From NCBI RefSeq assembly GCF_003112515.1, contig NZ_BEVZ01000008.1, forward strand, positions 62,001 through 126,000: DNA of 64,000 bases, given 5' to 3'. This document shows positions 33,069 to 40,832 of this stretch, one piece after another. The position numbers and the translations under genes were made by a program. The stretch is from Streptomyces fragilis (lineage in GTDB: Bacteria; Actinomycetota; Actinomycetes; Streptomycetales; Streptomycetaceae). The notes under the pieces are model-generated. The model did no database searches and had not been told where the DNA came from. It saw only the letters and a list, made by a program, of their open reading frames with translations. Each line of letters starts with the position of its first letter. The first letter of the stretch is position 1.

Positions 33069-34469
33069 GTGAGCGCAATGGACGCAACGGCGCTCGACGG
33101 CCTGCGCACGGCCCTGCGGGGGCGTGCCGTCACGCCTGGCAACGCGGACTACGACGAGGCCCGCCGCGTGTACAACGGGATGATCGACCGGCGTCCGGCC
33201 GCAGTCGTGCGCTGCGTCGACGCAGCGGATGTGCGGGCCACCCTCGCCTACGCCCAGGAGACGGGCACCGATCTGGCGGTACGCGGCGGTGGCCACAGCG
33301 CCCCTGGCGCCTCGGTGATCGACGGCGGGATCACCCTGGACCTGACCCCGATGCGCTGGGTGCGCGTGGACGCCGAGGCGAGGATCGCTCAGGCGGGCGG
33401 GGGCAGCCTCCTGGGCGACCTGGACCACGCGACGCACACCTTCGGCCTCGGCATCCCGGCCGGGAACGTGTCGAGCACCGGCCTGGGCGGTCTCACCCTG
33501 GGCGGCGGGCACGGACATCTGACGCGCGCGTACGGACTGACCGTCGACAGCCTGATCGCCGCGGACGTGATCCTGGCCGACGGCAGGGCCGTCACCGCGA
33601 CGGAGGAGAACCACCCCGACCTGTTCTGGGCGCTGCGCGGCGGAGGCGGCAACTTCGGCGTCGTCACCTCGTTCACCTTCCGCCTGCACCCGGTGCACAC
33701 GGTCGGGACCGCCATCACGGTGTGGCCGATCGACCGCACGACCGACGTCCTGCGGTGGTACCGCGAGTTCCTGCCGTCGGCGCCGGAGGACCTCAACGGC
33801 TTCTTCGCGGTCATGAACATCCCGCCGGTGCCTCCGTTCCCGGAACCGATCCACGGGCGGAAGATGGCCGTGGTGGTGTGGTGCTACAGCGGTGACCTGG
33901 AACGGAACACGCTGGAGGAGCTGCGGTCGGCGGTCGACGAACCTGCGCCGCCGGCCTTCCACTTCGCCGCGCCCATGCCCTACCCGGTCCTGCAGAGCAT
34001 GTTCGACCCCCTGATTCCCGAAGGCCTCCAGTGGTACTGGCGAGGGGACTTCTTCGACACCATCTCCGACGAGGCGGCCGAGGTGCACGAGAGGTACGGC
34101 AGTGCCATCCCCACGGCCCTGTCGACCATGCACCTGTATCCGGTGGACGGAGCGGCGCACCGGGTCGGCTCCGAGGCCACCGCCTGGGCGTACCGGGACG
34201 CCGTCTGGTCCGCGGTCATCAGCGGCATCGACCCCGACCCGGCCAACGCGGACCTGATCCGGCAGTGGTGCGTCGACTACTGGAGCGACCTGCACCCGCA
34301 CTCCATGGGCGGCGCCTACGTCAACTTCCTGTGGGAGGCGGCGGGTCCCGACCACGTCCGGTCCACCTACCGGGGCAACTACGACCGGCTGGCCGACGTC
34401 AAGCGCGCCTACGACCCGTACAACTTCTTCCAGTCGAACCACAACATCGCCCCGGCGACCGCCGCCTGA
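33069..34469 (+). CDS. Berberine-bridge-type FAD-linked oxidase
   Basis: A 466-residue flavoprotein of the FAD_binding_4/BBE family. The FAD loop is VRGGGHSAPGASVIDGG near residue 75, where the histidine is the usual covalent flavin site; then GLGGLTLGGGHGHLTRAYGL near 140; and the C-terminal BBE motif YRGNYDRLADVKRAYDPYNF, FQSNHNI. These enzymes oxidise alcohols, sugars or alkaloid-like carbons with O2. No twin-arginine or other signal is evident, so it is probably cytoplasmic. GTG at 33069 is nine bases after GAGGAG. Substrate unknown; no biosynthetic cluster surrounds it. Confidence 0.88.
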   Translation: MSAMDATALDGLRTALRGRAVTPGNADYDEARRVYNGMIDRRPAAVVRCVDAADVRATLAYAQETGTDLAVRGGGHSAPGASVIDGGITLDLTPMRWVRVDAEARIAQAGGGSLLGDLDHATHTFGLGIPAGNVSSTGLGGLTLGGGHGHLTRAYGLTVDSLIAADVILADGRAVTATEENHPDLFWALRGGGGNFGVVTSFTFRLHPVHTVGTAITVWPIDRTTDVLRWYREFLPSAPEDLNGFFAVMNIPPVPPFPEPIHGRKMAVVVWCYSGDLERNTLEELRSAVDEPAPPAFHFAAPMPYPVLQSMFDPLIPEGLQWYWRGDFFDTISDEAAEVHERYGSAIPTALSTMHLYPVDGAAHRVGSEATAWAYRDAVWSAVISGIDPDPANADLIRQWCVDYWSDLHPHSMGGAYVNFLWEAAGPDHVRSTYRGNYDRLADVKRAYDPYNFFQSNHNIAPATAA

Positions 34470-34539
34470 CGGCACGTCCGACCCACGAGAGCCGCAGGGG
34501 GCCTCCCGGACAGCAGGCTGTCACGGTGGCCGGACACGC

Positions 34540-34577
34540 GAACGGCCCCCGACCGACATCCCGGTCAGGGGCCGTTC
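34540..34577 (-). terminator. Terminator between oxidase and tRNA-Ser(TGA)
   Basis: GAACGGCCCC-C-GACCG pairs with CGGTC-A-GGGGCCGTTC around a six-base loop, with one mismatch. It lies downstream of tRNA-Ser on the minus strand and after the oxidase on the plus strand. Confidence 0.75.
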
Positions 34578-34591
34578 CGCTGTTCTCAGCG

Positions 34592-34678
34592 CGGAGGCGG
34601 TGGGATTTGAACCCACGGTGACATCGCTGCCACGACGGTTTTCAAGACCGTTCCCTTCGGCCGCTCGGGCACGCCTCC
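34592..34678 (-). tRNA. tRNA-Ser (anticodon TGA)
   Basis: An 87-nt class II tRNA: acceptor GGAGGCG/CGCCTCC, anticodon stem ACGGT/ACCGT enclosing CTTGAAA with anticodon TGA, variable arm, T-arm GTGGGTTCAAATCCCAC. CCA is not encoded. It reads UCA and wobbles. Confidence 0.95.
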
Positions 34679-34739
34679 CCGCGTCGGGCGAGCCCGGCGC
34701 GGGGACAAGAGTAACGGGTCCGTGAGGGGGGTTGTCAGG

Positions 34740-36260
34740 TCAGTTGTCGCCGGTGCGGGAGCCGAGGGTCAGTTCGACCGTGCGCTCCTTGCCGTCGCGC
34801 TCGAAGGTGAGCTTCACCGTGTCGCCCGGCTTGTGGGTCCAGATCTCGCCGATCAGGGCCGGGCCGCTGTCGATGGCCTTGTCGTCGAAGCGGGTGATCA
34901 GGTCGCCCGGCTCCAGGCCGGCCTTGTCGGCCGGGCCGCCCCGCTCGACGGCGGTGCCGCTGTCGCCGATGATGCGGGCGCCGCCCTCGCCCTCCGTCAT
35001 GGTGACCGAGGCGCCGATCTTGGCGTACACCGGCTTGCCGGTCTTGATGAGCTCCTGGGCGACGAACTTGGCCTGGTTGATCGGGATGGCGAAACCGAGG
35101 CCGATGGAGCCGGCCTGGCCGGAGCCGAAGCCGTCGCCGGCGGACTGGATCGCGGAGTTGATGCCGATCACGGCGCCGTCCGCGTTCAGCAGCGGGCCAC
35201 CGGAGTTGCCGGGGTTGATGGAGGCGTCGGTCTGCAGGGCACTCATGTACGAGGCCTTGCTGCCCGCGCCGCCGTCGCTGGAGGCCACCGGGCGGTTCTT
35301 GGCGCTGATGATGCCGGTCGTCACCGTGTTGGACAGGCCGAACGGGGCGCCGATGGCGATGGTCGGGTCACCGACCGCCACCTTCTCGGAGTCGCCCAGC
35401 GGCAGCGGCTTCAGGTTGTCCGGCGCGTTCTTCAGCTTGATGACCGCGACGTCGTAGCCCTGGGCGTGGCCGACCACCTCGGCGTCGTACTTCTTGCCGT
35501 CCGGGAAGGTCGCGGTGACCTTGCCGCTGTCGACGGCCTCGGCCACGACGTGGTTGTTGGTGACGATGTGGCCCTCGGTGTCGAAGACGAAGCCGGTGCC
35601 GGTGCCGCCCTCGCCGCCCGAGTTCTGGGCGTCGATGGTGACGGTGCTGGGCAGCGCGGAGGCGGCCACGCCGGCCACCGAGTCGGGGGCACGCTGCACG
35701 CTGCCGCCGCCCGCAGAGACCACGGTCGAGCTGCCCGGGCCGGACGAGTCGGCGAGGCTGAAGCCGATGCCGCCGCCGACGCCGCCGGCCACCAGCGCCG
35801 CCACGATCACGGCGGTGATCAGGCCGCGACCGCCGCGGCGGGGCTTGGGGGCCGGCTGCTGCAGGGGTGCGCCCCAGACGTCGGTGCCGTAACCGCCGGG
35901 AGCACCGGGAGCACCGGGGGCGCCGGGGGCCGCGGGCGGCGGCCAGGCGCCGGCCGGCTCCGCCCCGGGGGCACCGGACTGCGCGGCGGCCGCGTACGGC
36001 TGCTGGGCCTGGGCCTGGGCCTGTGCATGGGCGTGTGACGGCTGCGGCTGCGCGTAACCGGAACCGGAGGCGGCGGCCGGGTCCGGCTGCTCGGCCGGCA
36101 CCGGCGGCAGCTGCTCGGTCGGGGCGCTCGCCGCGGGCGGCGCCGAGGGCACGGGCGGGACGGGCGGCGCGGCTGCCGGAGGAGCAGCGGGAGTCTCCCC
36201 CGTCGCCGGCGGGGCGGACGGAACCGGCGGAACCGCAGTGCCCTCGTTCTCGCTGCTCAC
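34740..36260 (-). CDS. HtrA/DegP-type S1C serine protease with PDZ domain
   Basis: A 506-residue membrane-anchored protease. The first 140 residues are a Pro/Ala/Gln-rich cytoplasmic tail, then one membrane helix (GLITAVIVAALVAGGVGGGI, about 148-168), a trypsin-like domain with an intact triad (His in VTNNHVVAEA, Asp in GYDVAVIKLK, Ser in INPGNSGGPLL), and a C-terminal PDZ domain (ADKAGLEPGDLITRFDDKAI). It degrades or refolds damaged envelope proteins. GTG at 36260 follows GAGGAG by about eight bases. In Streptomyces several HtrA paralogues exist and some are CssRS-controlled; I see no two-component gene here. Confidence 0.93.
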   Translation of the reverse strand: MSSENEGTAVPPVPSAPPATGETPAAPPAAAPPVPPVPSAPPAASAPTEQLPPVPAEQPDPAAASGSGYAQPQPSHAHAQAQAQAQQPYAAAAQSGAPGAEPAGAWPPPAAPGAPGAPGAPGGYGTDVWGAPLQQPAPKPRRGGRGLITAVIVAALVAGGVGGGIGFSLADSSGPGSSTVVSAGGGSVQRAPDSVAGVAASALPSTVTIDAQNSGGEGGTGTGFVFDTEGHIVTNNHVVAEAVDSGKVTATFPDGKKYDAEVVGHAQGYDVAVIKLKNAPDNLKPLPLGDSEKVAVGDPTIAIGAPFGLSNTVTTGIISAKNRPVASSDGGAGSKASYMSALQTDASINPGNSGGPLLNADGAVIGINSAIQSAGDGFGSGQAGSIGLGFAIPINQAKFVAQELIKTGKPVYAKIGASVTMTEGEGGARIIGDSGTAVERGGPADKAGLEPGDLITRFDDKAIDSGPALIGEIWTHKPGDTVKLTFERDGKERTVELTLGSRTGDN

Positions 36261-36384
36261 AGCTCTTCTCCTCGATCCAGGCTGGTGTACGGGCTGGTGT
36301 ACGGGCGGGATGTGTGGCATCCGTCCATCAGCTTTTCCCACAGGGCGTCAGAGCACGATAAGCCGTACGCCGTCGTGCCCGGAC

Positions 36385-36403
36385 ATTGTTTACTACGGAC
36401 AAT
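36385..36403. promoter_or_regulatory. Inverted repeat ATTGT-N9-ACAAT upstream of htrA-like and GDPD genes
   Basis: A 19-bp inverted repeat with perfect 5-bp AT-rich arms lies in the 269-bp divergent region, which is otherwise GC-rich. It is a candidate regulator site or part of the promoter for either gene. The regulator is not known. Confidence 0.35.
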
Positions 36404-36529
36404 CCGCCCAGATCCGGCACGCGCACCAAATGACCGTCCAGGACGCTCCGTCCCCAGGTCCGCGGCCGTCCTCGCCACCGTCTCCCCACCGGCTCCCCGG
36501 CCGCCCGCCCGGGGTGGCACCATGTCGCG

Positions 36530-37357
36530 GTGACGAACGCAACGCAGCGGCGCATCCAGGTCGTCGCCCACCGCGGCGCCTCCGAGGACGCACCCGAACA
36601 CACCCTCGCCGCGTACCGGAAGGCCATCGAGGACGGAGCGGACGCGCTCGAGTGCGACGTGCGTCTCACCGCCGACGGCCATCTGGTCTGCGTCCACGAC
36701 CGCCGCGTCAACCGCACCTCCAACGGCCGGGGCGCCGTCTCGGCGCTGGAGCTGGCGGACCTGGCCGCCCTGGACTTCGGCTCCTGGAAGAACCCGGAGC
36801 AGTGGCACGGCCGCCCGGAGGCCCCCGAGTGGGAGCACCGGCCGGAGGACCGCGAAGCCACCTCGGTGCTCACCCTGGAGCGCCTGCTGGAGCTGGTCAG
36901 CGACGCCGGGCGGCGCGTGGAGCTGGCCGTGGAGACCAAGCACCCGACCCGCTGGGCCGGGCAGGTCGAGGAACGGCTGCTGATGCTGCTCAAGCGCTTC
37001 GGCCTGGACGCGCCGGAGACCCCCGAGGAGTCCCGGGTCCGGATCATGAGCTTCTCGGCCCGGTCGCTGCACCGGATCCACGCCGCCTCGCCGGCCCTGC
37101 CGACCGTCTACCTGATGCAGTTCGTCTCCCCCCGGCTCCGTGACGGGCGGCTGCCGGCCGGCGTGGGCATCGCCGGCCCTTCGATCCGCATCGTGCGCTC
37201 CCACCCCTCGTACGTCGAGCGGCTGCGGCGGGCGGGTCACCGGGTGCACGTCTGGACCGTCGACGAGCCCTCGGACGTGGAGCTCTGCGCCTCACTCGGG
37301 GTGGACGCCGTGATCACCAACCGGCCGCACGCGGTGCTGCGCCAGCTCGGCCGCTGA
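36530..37357 (+). CDS. Glycerophosphodiester phosphodiesterase
   Basis: A 275-residue GDPD-family TIM barrel. Catalytic features: HRG in VVAHRGASEDAPEHTLAAY, the metal ligands in ECDVRLTADGHLVCVHD, and ELAVETKH midway, then VHVWTVDEPSDVELCASLGV near the end. It hydrolyses glycerophosphodiesters from phospholipid turnover to glycerol-3-phosphate and alcohol. No signal peptide, so cytoplasmic. GTG at 36530. Divergent from the HtrA-like protease. Confidence 0.94.
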   Translation: MTNATQRRIQVVAHRGASEDAPEHTLAAYRKAIEDGADALECDVRLTADGHLVCVHDRRVNRTSNGRGAVSALELADLAALDFGSWKNPEQWHGRPEAPEWEHRPEDREATSVLTLERLLELVSDAGRRVELAVETKHPTRWAGQVEERLLMLLKRFGLDAPETPEESRVRIMSFSARSLHRIHAASPALPTVYLMQFVSPRLRDGRLPAGVGIAGPSIRIVRSHPSYVERLRRAGHRVHVWTVDEPSDVELCASLGVDAVITNRPHAVLRQLGR

Positions 37358-37529
37358 CCCCCTGCCACGGGTCCGCCGCCCCCGCTGCCGGGCCCTTTCC
37401 GGGAGTGCACCGGCGCATCCGGCGTGTCGCCGGTGGGGGTGAATGCGTCCCGCCGGGCGGTCCCGGCGGTTTCCGCCGCAGATCAAGGGGGCATTCACAC
37501 CCTGGCGTGGGGCGAAGGAGGTCTCGGGG

Positions 37530-38090
37530 GTGGCGTTGATGGTGGCACAGGAGGTGCCCACGTCGTCGAGCATGTCCGTTCCGCACGGGCCGGCCGGCGT
37601 GGGCCGGGCAAGACATCGGGTGCGCGACGAGCTCCGCCGTGGCGGGGTGCCCGATCCGGTGGTCGACGACACGGTGCTGATCCTGTCGGAACTGCTGAGC
37701 AACGCCTGCAAGCACGGGCGGCCGCTGAGCGGCGGCGCGGACGGGCAGGTGCGGGTGACCTGGCGGATCGATCCGGGCGGCCGGCTGACCGTGGAGGTCA
37801 CCGACGGCGGCGGCCCGACCCGCCCCCGCCCGGCGACGCCGTCCGTGACGGCGCACGGCGGCCGGGGGCTGAACATCATCACCTCCCTGGCCGACGACTG
37901 GGGCGTGCGGGACGGGATCTCCGGCGAGGTCACGGTCTGGGTGGTCGTCCACCGCGACGTGCACGACCCGGACGCCGGGCGTCACCGCGAGGACTTCGCC
38001 GCGCGGGTGGCCGCGCCACGGGTGCCGGCGGTGGCCCAGCTGGCCGACCTCGACCTCGTCTTCCCGGACCCCTTCGACGGTCTGCCATGA
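37530..38090 (+). CDS. RsbW-like histidine-kinase-fold ATP-binding protein
   Basis: A 186-residue GHKL ATPase of the anti-sigma-factor kinase type. N-box ELLSNACKHGRPL near residue 60, G1 region EVTDGGGPTRPRP, and G2 GGRGLNIITSLADDW. Such proteins bind SigB-family factors and phosphorylate an anti-anti-sigma partner. The GTG at 37530 follows GAAGGAGG by eight bases. The C-terminal 45 residues are an extension beyond the usual domain. No STAS antagonist is adjacent, so the partner must be elsewhere; SigF and SigN in this window are possible targets but unproven. Confidence 0.87.
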   Translation: MALMVAQEVPTSSSMSVPHGPAGVGRARHRVRDELRRGGVPDPVVDDTVLILSELLSNACKHGRPLSGGADGQVRVTWRIDPGGRLTVEVTDGGGPTRPRPATPSVTAHGGRGLNIITSLADDWGVRDGISGEVTVWVVVHRDVHDPDAGRHREDFAARVAAPRVPAVAQLADLDLVFPDPFDGLP

Positions 38091-38264
38091 GGGGTCCCGC
38101 CACGGTCACGTGCTACGCGCGTCGACCAGTGGCATATGGCACGCACGGCCGAGAGCCGGGCCGGGCGGGCGTGGTGACGCGCCGTCGGCGGCGGTTGCGG
38201 GCCGGGGAGCGGCTAGGCTCGCGGCCGAAGCACGAGCAGCCCAGCCGTACCCGGGAGACACCGC

Positions 38265-39245
38265 ATGGCCAAGAAGCGTCAGACGAAGGGCGCGCGCCCG
38301 CAGCGCGCGGCCGGATCCCAGGTCGACGACGGGAACCTCCCGGTCGTCGGCGCCCGCGAACCCTGCCCGTGCGGCAGTGGCCGCCGCTACAAGGCCTGCC
38401 ACGGCCGGGCCGCCGCGCAGGCGGTGACCGAGCTGGTGCAGCGTCCGTTCGAGGGCCTGCCGGGCGAGTGCGACTGGGTCGCGCTGCGCGAGCTGGTGCC
38501 CGCCGCGACGGTCGAGCTGACCCTCAAGGGCGGACTGCCCGAGGGCGTCCCCTCGGTCACGCTGGCCACGGTGCTGCCGATGGCGTGGCCCGCGCTGCGC
38601 CGCGACGACGGCTCGGTGCTGGTCGGCCTGCAGAACGACACCTCCTCCGGCGACCTCAGCCGTGACCTGGCCGACGTGCTGACGCAGGCGCTGGAGACCG
38701 AGCCGGGCAACCCGGTGCCCGGCCGCCGCGCGCCGGCCGACGGCCCGCGCCTGCAGGACCTGCTGGACGCGGACGCCCCGTTCGAGCCGGTGGTGCACTC
38801 CGGCTTCGAGTTCTGGGTGCCGGACGCGTCCGCCGCCACCGCCGACGTCAAGGCCTCGCTGGAGCGGGCCAACGAGGCGGCCGTGCCGACCGTCAAGCTG
38901 ACGGGCGTGGACGCGGCCTACTGGTGCGAGACGCCGGAGAAGAACCACCTGCGCTGGGTCATGCCGCACGACGAGGAGCGCCTGCTGGACGCCCTCGCCC
39001 GGCTGCACGCCGCGCGCCGGACCGACCTCGGCGAAGGCACCCGCCTGGTGGGCTCGTTCCGCGCCCACGGCCTGGTCGTCCCGGTGTGGGACCTGCCGAC
39101 CGGGGTCACCGCCGAGGACGTCGAGAAGCCGGCCGCCGAGTTCGCCGAGCGACTGGCCGCCGCGCTGTCCGACGACACCCCGCTGACGGCCGACGAGCGC
39201 CGCGCGCGCGGGGGCCTGACGAACCGCCAGGTGACGCTGAGCTGA
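38265..39245 (+). CDS. DUF5926 family protein with SEC-C zinc motif
   Basis: A 326-residue protein. A basic N-terminus (AKKRQTKGARPQRAAG) leads to a SEC-C motif, PCPCGSGRRYKACHGR at about residues 33-48, which binds one zinc and often mediates contact with ribosomes or chaperones. The remainder matches the actinobacterial DUF5926 family. No enzymatic motif is seen. ATG at 38265 is preceded by GGGAGACACCGC. Standalone, with a hairpin 108 bp after the stop. Function unknown. Confidence 0.88.
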   Translation: MAKKRQTKGARPQRAAGSQVDDGNLPVVGAREPCPCGSGRRYKACHGRAAAQAVTELVQRPFEGLPGECDWVALRELVPAATVELTLKGGLPEGVPSVTLATVLPMAWPALRRDDGSVLVGLQNDTSSGDLSRDLADVLTQALETEPGNPVPGRRAPADGPRLQDLLDADAPFEPVVHSGFEFWVPDASAATADVKASLERANEAAVPTVKLTGVDAAYWCETPEKNHLRWVMPHDEERLLDALARLHAARRTDLGEGTRLVGSFRAHGLVVPVWDLPTGVTAEDVEKPAAEFAERLAAALSDDTPLTADERRARGGLTNRQVTLS

Positions 39246-39316
39246 CGGTTTTCGGGCCGCGTCACAAGGGTCTTCCGGGGCACATCCGGGGACGGCCGAA
39301 AGGGCCGCGACCGAAT

Positions 39317-39344
39317 TTGCCAACGGCCGATCTCTTGTTAACGT
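39317..39344 (+). promoter_or_regulatory. Candidate promoter of a small RNA
   Basis: TTGCCA (39317-39322) and TAACGT (39339-39344), 16 bp apart, resemble a vegetative SigA-type promoter. Transcription would start near 39351, directly before the hairpin at 39353. Confidence 0.4.
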
Positions 39345-39352
39345 GCAAGTAG

Positions 39353-39390
39353 CCCGGTTGCTGGTGCATCCCCCGTCGCCAGCAACCGGG
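39353..39390 (+). ncRNA. Candidate small RNA or terminator hairpin
   Basis: A 12-bp perfect stem (CCCGGTTGCTGG, 39353-39364, with 39379-39390) closes a 14-base loop containing five consecutive C. It is followed by TCTTCGC. A promoter-like pair sits just upstream, so it may head a short independent RNA extending into the C-rich stretch after it; it could equally be the terminator of the DUF5926 gene or serve the convergent primase-like gene. The name scr3974 for an sRNA in the matching S. coelicolor interval comes to mind but is unverified. Confidence 0.4.
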
Positions 39391-39460
39391 TCTTCGCATG
39401 TGCGGCCCCCTCGGCGCCCCTCTCGGCGTCCCCTCGGGGGCACCGGCCGCGCGGACGCGC

Positions 39461-40204
39461 TCAGGCGTCCGGCGCGCCGACTTCGGGCCGGGTCAGCGCG
39501 GTCACCGCCGTGCCGACCACCCGCTCCACGTCCGGCAGCCACGGCGCGGCGTCGCCCGGTTCCGGCTCACGCACCCAGCGGACGCGCCCCTGGCCGGTGA
39601 CCGACGGCGGCAGCACGAGATAGCCCCCCTGACCGTGGAACCGCAGCGAACCGGGCACCATGTCCTGGGCGTAGAGGAGCTCGCCCAGCCGCTCCAGCGA
39701 GTACGGCCGCACCAGCAGCGCCCACCGGGTGGGCGAGGCGACGACCGGACCGAGCCGCACGCCCTCGCGCTCCAGCTCCGCCACCGCACGGGCGCCGGCC
39801 ACCGCGGGAAGACTCACCGCGCTGGGTCCCTCGCCCTCCCCCGTGGCCAGCAGCACCGGCGCGGCCGGCCGGTTGGCCCACCACCACCGCACCATCCGCG
39901 CGTCGTGGGTCGCCGCCGGCAGGGCGGGGTCGAAGGGGTGGGCTCCCGGGGACGCGCAGTCCGCGTCGGGGCAGGCGCATCCCCCGTGCCCCTGCGGACC
40001 GGGCGCCACGGCGGGGAGAACCCGCCACCCCCAGCGGGCGAATCCGGCGGCCGCCTCGGCCGTCGCGGCCGTGAAGGCCGGCCGGCCGGCGCCGGTCACG
40101 CTCCCGTCGGCCGGGCGACGGCCCGGGGAGGCCGGGCCGCTCCCGGGGAGCAGACCGGACAGGAGCGACAGAAGCCTGCGTCGCTTTCCGAGGATCTCGC
40201 GCAT
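39461..40204 (-). CDS. Bifunctional DNA primase/polymerase (Prim-Pol) domain protein
   Basis: A 247-residue protein. After a basic N-terminus (MREILGKRRRLLSLLSG) it carries a Prim-Pol-type domain: AAGFARWGWRVLPAVAPGPQ, cysteines in GGCACPDADCASPGAHP, DPALPAATHDARMVRWWW, and VASPTRWALLVRPYSLERLG. The same fold occurs in plasmid and phage replication proteins, but this chromosomal, conserved Streptomyces member has no adjoining helicase or integrase. The usual DxD catalytic pair is not evident, so catalytic activity is doubtful. ATG at 40204; GGAAAGGAA lies upstream. Convergent with the DUF5926 gene. Confidence 0.8.
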   Translation of the reverse strand: MREILGKRRRLLSLLSGLLPGSGPASPGRRPADGSVTGAGRPAFTAATAEAAAGFARWGWRVLPAVAPGPQGHGGCACPDADCASPGAHPFDPALPAATHDARMVRWWWANRPAAPVLLATGEGEGPSAVSLPAVAGARAVAELEREGVRLGPVVASPTRWALLVRPYSLERLGELLYAQDMVPGSLRFHGQGGYLVLPPSVTGQGRVRWVREPEPGDAAPWLPDVERVVGTAVTALTRPEVGAPDA

Positions 40205-40832
40205 GGGCGCTCGTTCCTTTCCGTTGCACGCTGGCAACACCGAGGACCACTTCACACCATGTGTCGATCACTGCACTGCGTACGTACTTGCGGCGCTTCA
40301 CCGACCCTTGTCGGGCAGGGAGCACGAGCCGAGCGTCTGCTGCTCCGCGGCCGTGGTGCGCCCATCACCAGCATGGGCATGGCGCGGGGTGGCGAAGTTG
40401 CGTTTCGCCGTTCCTCGTCACGTCGGTTGCGCACGTACGGTGTTTCGTGTTGCTCGCCGCGGCGATCACCGCGGCCATGCCACTTCCGGACACCGGTTCG
40501 GCCGTCGACCAACAGCACGCGGGAGAGCGGTCACCGGGTTCCACGCGGCCCGCTCCACACCTCCGGCTCTCTCACCAGTAGGTACCCCGCAACTCCGGGG
40601 TGACGCGCCGCGGGGCGCATCCCTATACGACCGCACCCCCACCGGACCACGGCGCTTTCCGGACAGATCTCCTCGCGTTCCCGTCCGCCTCTGCGGCACC
40701 TCGCGCCCCAGAAGCTCACCGGGGAGGCGCCGGAAGGACCCCCAGGGAAAACGACGCCACGGACAGGACAATACTGGACATCTCGTGATCAGTCCGTTAG
40801 TTGTGGGGGGACCGTCGGCTGCGCGGAACCAC
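40205..40832. other. Long divergent promoter region, no gene supported
   Basis: 628 bp between the Prim-Pol gene and the SpoIIE-type phosphatase gene. It is less GC-rich than its surroundings and has several possible promoters, but I see no conserved reading frame. If the phosphatase started at GTG 40785 rather than ATG 40833, it would include a TTA codon (40797-40799), the codon read only by the developmental tRNA bldA. Confidence 0.5.

Noticed and set aside
32469..34469. A ribosomally made modified-peptide cluster (peptide plus FAD oxidase)
   Set aside because: No leader-binding, cyclase, protease or transporter gene is nearby and the peptide lacks a recognisable core; the pairing rests only on proximity.
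39353..39390. 6C RNA
   Set aside because: Only one convincing stem with a C-rich loop is seen; the 6C motif needs two, and by memory it lies next to a different gene (septum-site protein).
39461..40204. Integrated plasmid or phage replication gene
   Set aside because: The Prim-Pol-type protein stands alone among core genes, with no integrase, att site or helicase nearby.
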